Shown: positions 1 to 5,700 of the stretch, in pieces
How positions within the stretch are numbered: the first letter of the stretch is position 1
Layout of the letters: each line of letters opens with the position of its first letter
Origin: JBDRGX01 sp043817485 [NCBI: bacterium]
GTDB lineage: Bacteria > JBDRGX01
NCBI GenBank assembly: GCA_043817485.1
Contig: JBDRGX010000029.1
Span: forward strand, 1 to 7,249
Reading direction: 5' to 3'
Length of the DNA: 7,249 nucleotides
Position numbers and translations under genes: made by a program
Notes under the pieces: generated by a model
Told to the model about the DNA's origin: nothing
Databases searched by the model: none
What the model saw: only the letters and a program-made list of their open reading frames with translations

Positions 1-16
1 CCCCCGCCAGCGGGGG
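1..16. repeat. GC-rich perfect palindrome (hairpin) at window edge
   Basis: CCCCCGC (1-7) and GCGGGGG (10-16) are perfect reverse complements separated by CA, giving a 6-7 bp pure G/C stem. The first 60 bases contain 32 G/C, against roughly a quarter or less in the neighbouring genes. This resembles the core of a dispersed palindromic repeat or the end of a small mobile element more than a terminator, since no T-run follows. It sits at the window edge, so its full extent is unknown. Confidence 0.55.
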
Positions 17-59
17 ACATAAGAAGCCGTAGTCAACACAATTAGCGTTTGAATGCAAC

Positions 60-1010
60 TTGGTATTTTGCATAAGGAGAAATGAAATAGAAAAATATTC
101 AATTGTAATTCCAGTTTTTAATAGTAACAAAACCCTTGAAACACTTTATAATTGCCTTATTTCTGTGTTTGAATCCATTACTGAAGATTTTGAAATTATT
201 TTTGTAGATGATGGAAGTATTGATAATAGTTGGGAAATTTTAGAAAAACTATATGAAAAAGATAAAAAAGTCAAAATTATTCAATTAATGCGTAATTTTG
301 GACAACATAATGCTCTTATGTGTGGGTTCTCTTTAGCAAATGGAGAATATATTATTACATTAGATGACGATCTTCAAAATCCACCAGAAGAAATTCCAAA
401 ACTAATAGATAAAATTAAACAAGGATATGATATTGTTTATGGAGAATATATTTCAAAAAAACATAAATGGTTTAGAAATATTGGCTCTTCTTTTATTCAA
501 ATGGTCTACAAAAAAATTTTTAATGTTTCTCATAATTTAACTTCTTTTAGAATTATAAAAAAAGAATTAATTAAACAAATTCTTAATTATAATAAAAATT
601 ATACTTTTGTAGATGGATTAATAGCATGGAATACAAAAAATATAGGTGTTTGTAATGTATCTCATAATAAAAGATTGGATGGCAAATCTGGATATAATAT
701 TAAAAAATTGCTTACACTTGCATTTAATTTGATTACAAATTTTTCTATATTTCCTTTACAAATAGTTTCTATTTTGGGTTTTTCATTTGCTATTTTAGGT
801 TTTATTATGGGTATAATATTTTTTTTAAAAAAAATTATTTTCGATATTCCAATAACTGGTTATACTTCACTTATTATTAGTATTACCTTATTTTCTGGAA
901 TACAACTTATAACATTGGGCTTTATTGGTGAATATATTGGGAGAATTCATCTTAATATTAATCAAAAACCACAATACAACATAAGGCAAATAAAAATAAA
1001 TGAAAAATAA
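60..1010 (+). CDS. Polyprenyl-phosphate glycosyltransferase, GT2 family (GtrB/ArnC/DPM1-like)
   Basis: This is a membrane-anchored family 2 glycosyltransferase that probably moves a sugar from a nucleotide donor onto a polyprenyl phosphate at the cytoplasmic face. Numbering from the TTG at 60, the GT-A domain opens with YSIVIPVFNSN (13-23). It carries FVDDGS (48-53), the metal-binding LDDDLQNPPEEIP (101-113) and RLDGKSGYN (205-213). Two hydrophobic helices follow (about 229-257 and 267-290), then the typical tail GFIGEYIGRIHLNI (287-300). The length, 316 aa, is normal for the family. The start is unresolved. TTG at 60 is the only standard start codon in frame upstream of the first motif, but it has no Shine-Dalgarno. 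A good AAGGAG (74-79) lies inside this extension, and the ATG at 82 just after it is out of frame. The native N-terminus therefore probably lies near 82-87, and 60 is only an outer limit. This is the first gene of a four-gene operon and overlaps the next by 11 nt. The transferred sugar is not readable from sequence; the neighbours suggest an N-acetylated 4-amino-4,6-dideoxyhexose. Confidence 0.9.
   Translation: MVFCIRRNEIEKYSIVIPVFNSNKTLETLYNCLISVFESITEDFEIIFVDDGSIDNSWEILEKLYEKDKKVKIIQLMRNFGQHNALMCGFSLANGEYIITLDDDLQNPPEEIPKLIDKIKQGYDIVYGEYISKKHKWFRNIGSSFIQMVYKKIFNVSHNLTSFRIIKKELIKQILNYNKNYTFVDGLIAWNTKNIGVCNVSHNKRLDGKSGYNIKKLLTLAFNLITNFSIFPLQIVSILGFSFAILGFIMGIIFFLKKIIFDIPITGYTSLIISITLFSGIQLITLGFIGEYIGRIHLNINQKPQYNIRQIKINEK
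74..79 (+). promoter_or_regulatory. Shine-Dalgarno AAGGAG conflicting with the GT2 reading frame
   Basis: AAGGAG is a strong ribosome-binding site in this A/T-rich context. Two bases later comes ATGAAATAG, an ATG that reaches a stop after two codons and is not in the glycosyltransferase frame. In-frame ATA at 87 lies 7 nt downstream, at normal Shine-Dalgarno spacing. One extra A in the AAA at 85-87 would give ATG-AAA-ATA-GAA, that is MKIEKYSIVIPVFN, a natural family N-terminus. So either a one-base deletion is present or initiation is non-canonical. Confidence 0.6.
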
Positions 1011-1743
1011 TGAATTGATTGAATTTTTAGAATGGGATTCTAATTTTTTTAATATGAAAATAGGAAAAATAACCAAAACTGATTTTAATTCAAGTGAGTT
1101 TAAAGAAGAACAAAAAGAAAAACAATTTGATTTAATTTATGCTTTTTGTGATATTAACACTCCAATTTTAGGATTTTGGGAAACAATGAATTTTTATTTA
1201 GTTGATACTGCAATCACATTATCAATGAATTTTGATAAAGATAAATATAAAATGTTTGATTATGAACTTAAAAATAAATTATCCAAAAAAGATATTGAAT
1301 CTTGTTATGAAATAGCAGAAAGTACTGCTACAGTATCTCGATTTTATAAAGAACCAATTATTGGACAAGAAATGACAAAAAAATTATATAGAGAATGGAT
1401 TGATAAAGCATTAGATAAAAGTTTTGCTGATGGTATCTTTGTAGAAAAAATAGAAAATAAAATAGTTGGTATTCATATAATTAAAAGAAAAAATAATACA
1501 GGTTTTTTTTCTTTAACAGGAGTTAAAAGTAATTTAAAAGGTAAGCATATTGGAACTAAATTATGGAATCAATCATTTGGTTATTGGGCTAATTTTTCAG
1601 AAAAAATAAACTTAATTAAATCACCATTTTCTCTTCGTAATATTCCATCATTTTATTTTCATCAAGCAATGGGATTTAAAAAAATAGAATCTATTCAATA
1701 TGTTTATCATTATTCAAAAATAAAAAATAAAAATGAAATATAA
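1000..1743 (+). CDS. wecD: GNAT-family N-acetyltransferase, WecD (RffC)-like, for TDP-4-amino-4,6-dideoxy sugar
   Basis: This probably acetylates the 4-amino group of the TDP-4-amino-4,6-dideoxyhexose made by the next gene, using acetyl-CoA in the cytoplasm. The N-terminus FLEWDSNFFNMKIGKI (9-24) matches the opening WDSxFF block of WecD-type acetyltransferases, and VDTAITLSMNF (68-78) also fits that N-terminal half. The GNAT fold occupies roughly 95-240. The acetyl-CoA-binding strand-loop is GVKSNLKGKHIGTKLW (174-189), a variant of R/QxxGxG. A late block, RNIPSFYFHQAMGFKKIE (213-230), matches the usual N/S-x-P-(S)-x-x-Y/F-x-x-x-GF signature; Y219 is a candidate general acid by analogy with WecD. 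The length, 247 aa, is slightly longer than E. coli WecD (224 aa). The gene overlaps the upstream one by 11 nt and lacks a close Shine-Dalgarno (AAGG at 983-986 is 13 nt away), so it is probably translationally coupled. The wecD-wecE order is the same as in enterobacterial ECA operons. The family call is firm; the exact substrate is inferred from context. Confidence 0.8.
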   Translation: MKNNELIEFLEWDSNFFNMKIGKITKTDFNSSEFKEEQKEKQFDLIYAFCDINTPILGFWETMNFYLVDTAITLSMNFDKDKYKMFDYELKNKLSKKDIESCYEIAESTATVSRFYKEPIIGQEMTKKLYREWIDKALDKSFADGIFVEKIENKIVGIHIIKRKNNTGFFSLTGVKSNLKGKHIGTKLWNQSFGYWANFSEKINLIKSPFSLRNIPSFYFHQAMGFKKIESIQYVYHYSKIKNKNEI

Positions 1744-2881
1744 AATTCCTTTTAATAAACCATTTATAATCGGTAAAGAAATTGATTATATTAATCAATC
1801 TGTTCTTAATGGACATATTTCTGGAGATGGTTTTTTTACTAAAAAATGCCATGCGTTATTAGAAAAAAAATTAAAAGCTTCTAAAATATTATTAACAACT
1901 TCTTGTACTGCAGCATTAGAAATGGCTGCTATTCTTTGCGAAATTTGTCCAGGAGATGAAGTAATTCTTCCGTCCTTTACTTTTGTTTCAACAGTAAATG
2001 CTTTTTATACAAGAGGAGCAAAACCAGTTTTTGTAGATATTCATCCAAATACTCTTAATATTGATGAAACAAAAATTGAAAAGGCAATAACTGAAAAAAC
2101 TAAAATAATTGTTCCTGTTCATTATGCTGGAATTGGTTGCAATATGGATGCTATTACAAAAATAGCTAATCAATATAATTTATTTGTAGTTGAAGATGCA
2201 GCTCAAGGAGTAAATGCAAAGTATAAAGATAAATATTTAGGAACTATTGGTGATTTAGGAGCATATAGCTTTCATGAAACTAAAAATTTTATATGTGGAG
2301 AAGCAGGAGCTATTGTCATAAATAATGAAAAATTTATCGAAAGAGCTGAAATTATTAGAGAAAAAGGCACTAATCGAAGTAAATTTTTTAGAGGTGAAAT
2401 AGATAAATATACTTGGGTAGATATTGGATCATCTTATTTACCTTCTGATATTCTTGCAGCATTTTTATATGCACAACTTGAAAAAATGGATAAAATTACT
2501 AATGCTCGTCAAAAAATATTTGAATATTATTATCAATCTTTAACTACTTTAGTAGAAAAAGGATATTTAACGGTTCCAACAATTCCTCAAGAATGTAAAA
2601 ATAATTATCATCTTTTTTATATAATTTTAGAAAATGAAAAAAAAAGAGATGCTCTTATGAGTTATTTGAAAAATAATGGGATTTTATCTGTTTTTCATTA
2701 CATCCCTTTACATTTATCTCCAGTTGGAGAAAAAATAGGATATAAAAAAGGACAACTACCAATAACAGAATCTATAAGTAAAAGATTATTACGACTTCCT
2801 TTTTATTATGATTTAAAAAAAGAAGAACAAAAAGAAGTTGTAGAAAAAATATATAATTTCTTTGGACTTTCTTCAAAATAA
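1733..2881 (+). CDS. wecE: TDP-4-keto-6-deoxyglucose aminotransferase WecE (RffA), DegT/DnrJ/EryC1 family
   Basis: This is a PLP-dependent sugar aminotransferase. The WecE reaction converts TDP-4-keto-6-deoxy-D-glucose plus glutamate to TDP-4-amino-4,6-dideoxy-D-galactose. Resemblance to E. coli WecE, recalled from memory, runs the whole length: IPFNKP (5-10), GDGFFTKKC (31-39), SCTAALEMAA (57-66), PGDEVILPSFTFVST (73-87), IVPVHYAGI (126-134), REKGTNRSKFFRG, DKYTWVDIGSSYLPSD and a C-terminal VFHYIPLH block. VVEDAAQG (152-159) contains the Asp that contacts the PLP ring nitrogen. SFHETKN (179-185) contains K184, the expected Schiff-base lysine, so the enzyme looks catalytically intact. At 382 aa it is full length. 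ATG at 1733 overlaps the acetyltransferase stop by 11 nt with no recognisable Shine-Dalgarno, which implies coupled translation. Its substrate needs RfbA/RmlA and RfbB/RmlB, which are not in this window. Other DegT aminotransferases (FdtB, QdtB) act on 3-keto sugars, but the motif string here favours WecE. Confidence 0.95.
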   Translation: MKYKIPFNKPFIIGKEIDYINQSVLNGHISGDGFFTKKCHALLEKKLKASKILLTTSCTAALEMAAILCEICPGDEVILPSFTFVSTVNAFYTRGAKPVFVDIHPNTLNIDETKIEKAITEKTKIIVPVHYAGIGCNMDAITKIANQYNLFVVEDAAQGVNAKYKDKYLGTIGDLGAYSFHETKNFICGEAGAIVINNEKFIERAEIIREKGTNRSKFFRGEIDKYTWVDIGSSYLPSDILAAFLYAQLEKMDKITNARQKIFEYYYQSLTTLVEKGYLTVPTIPQECKNNYHLFYIILENEKKRDALMSYLKNNGILSVFHYIPLHLSPVGEKIGYKKGQLPITESISKRLLRLPFYYDLKKEEQKEVVEKIYNFFGLSSK

Positions 2882-2903
2882 TTTTTTAGGATAATATAAA
2901 GTT

Positions 2904-5012
2904 ATGCAAAATATAAATAAAAAAACTTTTTTTTCTTTTTTTATTTTAATATTTTTAGTAGCAATTTTTTACAAAGTTATAATTTGGACATTTTTTGCTC
3001 ATACCTCTTATATTGTAGGATATGATGGTATTCAACAATATACTTTTATTCATTTTTTAAAACATAATTTTACAAATTTATGGAATCCTTATATATTAGG
3101 AGGAATTCCTTCTATTGCTAATATTCAAACAACTTATTTTTATTTTTTAAATTTTCTTTTATTTTTCTTTTCTTCTATTCAAGTAACTCAACTTTATTTA
3201 ATTTTCCATATATTTATTGGTGCTATAGGAATGTATTTTTTAGGAAAAATTTTAAAATTTTCTCTATTTGGTTGTTTAATATCCAGTATTATTTTTGTTT
3301 GTAGTGGTTTTTTTGTCTGGAACATAAATGGAGGATACCTTCTTATAATTGCAGCATCAGCATGGATTCCTTTAATATTTTATTTAACCGAACTTTTTTT
3401 AAAAGAAAAAAAAATACTTCATCCTATTTTAATAAGTTGTCTTATTGCTTTTCAAATTATTTTAGTTATTCAAATAGCATTTTATACAATTTTAATTTTA
3501 TTTTTGTATTTATTATTTCACATCTTTTTCATAGAAAAACAAAAAAATATTTCAAAAAATATATTTTTTGGTTTTTTGATGATTTTGTTTTTACCTATAC
3601 TTTTATTAGCCATTCAATTTTTACCAACAATGGAAATTTTATCACATCTTTTAAGAGGAAGTGGTTCAAATAATTTTGAATATAGTACTGCTTATTCTTT
3701 ACATCCTAAAGAATTAATTTATTTAATTTTTCCAGAAAAATTTCATTTTGGACAAAATACAAATTTTTTTCTTTATAACCAAATTTTTTTATGGACAAGA
3801 GGAAATTATATAGGATTATCTGTTTTTTTATTAAGCATAATTGGATTTTTTTTTAGTATTACTAAAAAAAATAAGCAAATGATTTTTTTTAGTTTATTAG
3901 TTTTTTTCTCTTTTTTATTTGCTATGGGAAAATATACACCATTTTTTAAAATTATTTATTCAATCTGTCCACCAATTTCAATATTTAGAATACCTGGTAG
4001 AATGTTAGTATTTTTTACTTTTTCTATTGCTATTTTATCTGGATATGGATTTTCTTTATTTTTCGAAAAATTCTTTTTTAAAAACAAACAATTATGGAAA
4101 ATAATAGTAGTTATAATTATTTTTTTAAACCTTTTTATTCTTGGTGGCAAAAAAAATAATAGCAGTTTAATAAACATACAAAAACTTACATCAAAGACTA
4201 AAAACATTACCCAATTTTTACAAAAAGATAAAGATATTTTTAGAATTGTAGAAAATAATAAAGAATATTTTCAAAATGCTTCTATTATTTATAAAATGGA
4301 AAGTATAAAAGGTTATGCTCTTTTAGTATCTAAAAGATATGCTGAATTTATTTCTGTTATAAATAATGCCCCTATTAAATCTATTGATATAAATTTTTTA
4401 AATAATACTATTACTTGTTTTTCTTCTCATCTTTTATCTTTACTGAATATTAAATATGTAATAACTGACAAACCTATAGAAAATCAAAATTGGTTATTAG
4501 TTTTTAAATCAGGAATAACAAAAATTTATAAAAATAAATTTTTTCTTCCACGAGTTTTTTTAACAAGTCAAGCAAAAATAATAGATTCAAATAAAGTATT
4601 AGAAGAAATAAAAAAAGATTCGTTTGATTATCGAAAATGTGTAATTTTAGAAGAAAATTTTAATATAAAAAAACTTGAAAATTGTGAAATTCTTGGAATA
4701 AAAATTCCTGGAATAATTAAAAATATAAAATACAAAAATGGCAACATGAATTTTGAAACAAATATAAAACATCCATGTTTTTTAGTAATAAGTGAAAATA
4801 ATTTTCCTGGATGGCAAATATTCGTTAATGGAAAAAAACAAAAAATATTTAAAGCAAATTATATTATGCAAGCAATATTTTTAGATAAAGGGAATCATCA
4901 AATTAAAGTTATTTATAATCCAATATCTTTAAAAATTGGTGCTTTTATTAGTATTATTACTTTATTAATTATTAGCATTTTTATTTTTAAAAAAAACATT
5001 TATAAACAATAA
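2904..5012 (+). CDS. YfhO-family polytopic membrane protein, probable GT-C glycosyltransferase
   Basis: This large membrane protein (702 aa) probably transfers a sugar from a polyprenyl-phosphate donor to an acceptor on the outer face of the cytoplasmic membrane. After a first helix (about 8-33) comes a short outer loop with GYDGIQQYTFIHFL (39-52), whose D41 is the candidate catalytic acidic residue of the GT-C fold. It is followed by LWNPYILGGIPSIANIQ (59-75), the characteristic YfhO block. About ten further helices run to residue 414. A soluble region (about 415-674) ends with FPGWQIFVNGKKQKIF (634-649), GNHQIKVIYNP (663-673) and a last helix (about 676-696), as in the family. The protein is extremely rich in Phe, Ile and Lys. 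It starts 22 nt after wecE; AGGAT at 2888-2892 is a weakish Shine-Dalgarno, 11 nt upstream. In Bacillus subtilis, YfhO partners with the GtrB-like CsbB, a pairing that parallels this operon. The acceptor is unknown. Confidence 0.85.
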   Translation: MQNINKKTFFSFFILIFLVAIFYKVIIWTFFAHTSYIVGYDGIQQYTFIHFLKHNFTNLWNPYILGGIPSIANIQTTYFYFLNFLLFFFSSIQVTQLYLIFHIFIGAIGMYFLGKILKFSLFGCLISSIIFVCSGFFVWNINGGYLLIIAASAWIPLIFYLTELFLKEKKILHPILISCLIAFQIILVIQIAFYTILILFLYLLFHIFFIEKQKNISKNIFFGFLMILFLPILLLAIQFLPTMEILSHLLRGSGSNNFEYSTAYSLHPKELIYLIFPEKFHFGQNTNFFLYNQIFLWTRGNYIGLSVFLLSIIGFFFSITKKNKQMIFFSLLVFFSFLFAMGKYTPFFKIIYSICPPISIFRIPGRMLVFFTFSIAILSGYGFSLFFEKFFFKNKQLWKIIVVIIIFLNLFILGGKKNNSSLINIQKLTSKTKNITQFLQKDKDIFRIVENNKEYFQNASIIYKMESIKGYALLVSKRYAEFISVINNAPIKSIDINFLNNTITCFSSHLLSLLNIKYVITDKPIENQNWLLVFKSGITKIYKNKFFLPRVFLTSQAKIIDSNKVLEEIKKDSFDYRKCVILEENFNIKKLENCEILGIKIPGIIKNIKYKNGNMNFETNIKHPCFLVISENNFPGWQIFVNGKKQKIFKANYIMQAIFLDKGNHQIKVIYNPISLKIGAFISIITLLIISIFIFKKNIYKQ

Positions 5013-5020
5013 AAAATAAT

Positions 5021-5048
5021 TTGACAAAACAATAAACAATGTTATATT
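5021..5048 (+). promoter_or_regulatory. Sigma-70-type promoter upstream of the TonB-C-like gene
   Basis: A perfect -35 TTGACA (5021-5026) is separated by 16 nt from TATATT (5043-5048), which matches the -10 consensus at five of six positions. Transcription would start near 5055, leaving a leader of about 50 nt before the ATG at 5107. It follows the end of the glycosylation operon by 8 nt, so the downstream gene is probably its own transcription unit. Confidence 0.6.
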
Positions 5049-5056
5049 TTAACATT
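5038..5056. repeat. Inverted repeat overlapping the -10 box
   Basis: AATGTTA (5038-5044) and TAACATT (5050-5056) are perfect reverse complements around the 5-nt spacer TATTT. The dyad covers the -10 element of the promoter at 5021-5048, an operator-like position. Alternatively it is a weak AT-rich hairpin ahead of a T-rich stretch (5060-5067) that could help end the upstream operon's transcript. Confidence 0.4.
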
Positions 5057-5106
5057 ATATTATTTTTAATAAAAAAGTAATATAAAATAAATTATGGAAG
5101 TAAATA

Positions 5107-5592
5107 ATGAATAAATTTTTTAGTGTTATTTTATTATTTTTGTTTTCAGGAATTTTTCTTATTGGAATAGAAAATTCTGAAAAGGAAAAATTTCAAAAAT
5201 TAGAAAAAGATTTGATGCAAGAAATAGAAAAAGAAAAATCTCCAGATGAACAAAAAGAAAATATAGAAATGGATACTTTTAAAGCAATTCAATCTCAAAT
5301 TAAAAAACATATGAAAAAAATAGAATATTTTTATAACAAAACTCTTGAAAATAAACCAAATTTAAAAGGAAAAATTGTTATTCAAATTACCATTACTTCA
5401 AAAGGATTAGTAGAAAAATGTAAAATTATTTCTTCAACTTTAGAAGATAAAGAATTTGAAAATACCATTATAAAAAAAATAACCAAATGGAAATTTACTG
5501 AAATAAATGAAAATCTTCCTCCTTTTGTTTTTTCCTTTGTTTTTTTTCCACCATATATAGAAAATACAGAACAAGAAAAAAAAACATATTAA
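5107..5592 (+). CDS. Secreted protein with TonB/AgmX-PglI-type C-terminal domain
   Basis: Function is unknown; it is predicted to act in the periplasm. Residues 1-21 are a Lys-preceded hydrophobic stretch (FFSVILLFLFSGIFLIG), which is either a signal peptide or a membrane anchor; there is no lipobox. A charged, Glu/Lys-rich linker follows (22-58). Residues about 59-148 resemble the C-terminal domain of AgmX/PglI and TonB-family proteins: IEYFYNKTLENKPNLKGKIV (72-91), ITSKGLVEKCKIISSTLED (96-114), then ITKWKF (125-130), the expected 'polar-G-x-V ... S-T ... W-x-F' pattern. At 161 aa it has no Pro-rich periplasm-spanning region and no ExbB/ExbD genes beside it, so it is unlikely to be a classical TonB. 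GGAAG at 5096-5100 lies 6 nt before the ATG and supports the start. It is probably monocistronic from the promoter at 5021. Confidence 0.7.
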   Translation: MNKFFSVILLFLFSGIFLIGIENSEKEKFQKLEKDLMQEIEKEKSPDEQKENIEMDTFKAIQSQIKKHMKKIEYFYNKTLENKPNLKGKIVIQITITSKGLVEKCKIISSTLEDKEFENTIIKKITKWKFTEINENLPPFVFSFVFFPPYIENTEQEKKTY

Positions 5593-5639
5593 ATTATAAA
5601 AATTGCTTATTTTATCATTAAATAATTTTATTTGCTATT

Positions 5640-5645
5640 TATAAT
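5640..5645 (+). promoter_or_regulatory. Possible -10 box for the small secreted-protein gene
   Basis: A perfect TATAAT lies 55 nt before the ATG at 5701. The best -35 candidate at proper spacing (TTAAAT, 5618-5623) matches only three of six positions and there is no extended -10 TG, so this is a tentative call in an AT-rich stretch where TATAAT arises easily. Confidence 0.3.
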
Positions 5646-5670
5646 AACTTTTGCATTTTGCCAAAGTTAT
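5644..5670 (+). other. Hairpin in the leader of the small secreted-protein gene
   Basis: ATAACTTT (5644-5651) pairs perfectly with AAAGTTAT (5663-5670). Inside, after a T/C mismatch, GCA (5653-5655) can pair with TGC (5659-5661), closing a 3-nt loop. The structure ends 30 nt before the start codon and is followed by an A-rich stretch, not T, so it does not look like a plus-strand intrinsic terminator. It may be a leader structure or an inverted repeat at the promoter. Confidence 0.45.
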
Positions 5671-5689
5671 AAAAATCTTTAAAAAAAAA

Positions 5690-5695
5690 GGTGAT
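5690..5695 (+). promoter_or_regulatory. Strong Shine-Dalgarno fixing the ATG at 5701
   Basis: AAGGTGAT (5688-5695, core GGTGAT) is directly complementary to the conserved 3' end of 16S rRNA and lies 5 nt before ATG at 5701. It overlaps the in-frame TTG at 5695, which rules that TTG out as the start. It is the best ribosome-binding site in the window, suggesting strong translation. Confidence 0.8.
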
Positions 5696-5700
5696 TGAAA

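Noticed and set aside
61-69. Extended -10-like TGG-TATTTT before the GT2 gene
   Set aside because: TATTTT matches only four of six positions and there is no usable -35 (ATTAGC at 41-46).
818-835. 18-bp palindrome of T8A8 inside the GT2 gene
   Set aside because: It encodes Phe/Leu/Lys residues between the two membrane helices and is explained by extreme A/T bias; no frame disruption is seen there.
1988-2173. Minus-strand ORF inside wecE
   Set aside because: It is antisense to a highly conserved enzyme and has no family resemblance.
3362-3673. Plus-strand ORF in another frame within the YfhO-like gene
   Set aside because: It is an out-of-frame shadow in AT-rich DNA with no recognisable motif; the main frame is intact and family-like throughout.
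3760-3910. Poly-T tracts in the YfhO-like gene as possible phase-variation sites
   Set aside because: They encode Phe runs in membrane helices, are numerous throughout the gene, and the frame is uninterrupted; nothing singles one out.
3956-4207. Minus-strand ORF inside the YfhO-like gene
   Set aside because: It is the antisense shadow of a hydrophobic coding region and has no independent start signals.
5695-5700. TTG at 5695 as start of the small secreted-protein gene
   Set aside because: It overlaps the Shine-Dalgarno GGTGAT (5690-5695). The ATG at 5701 has ideal spacing and gives a normal signal peptide.
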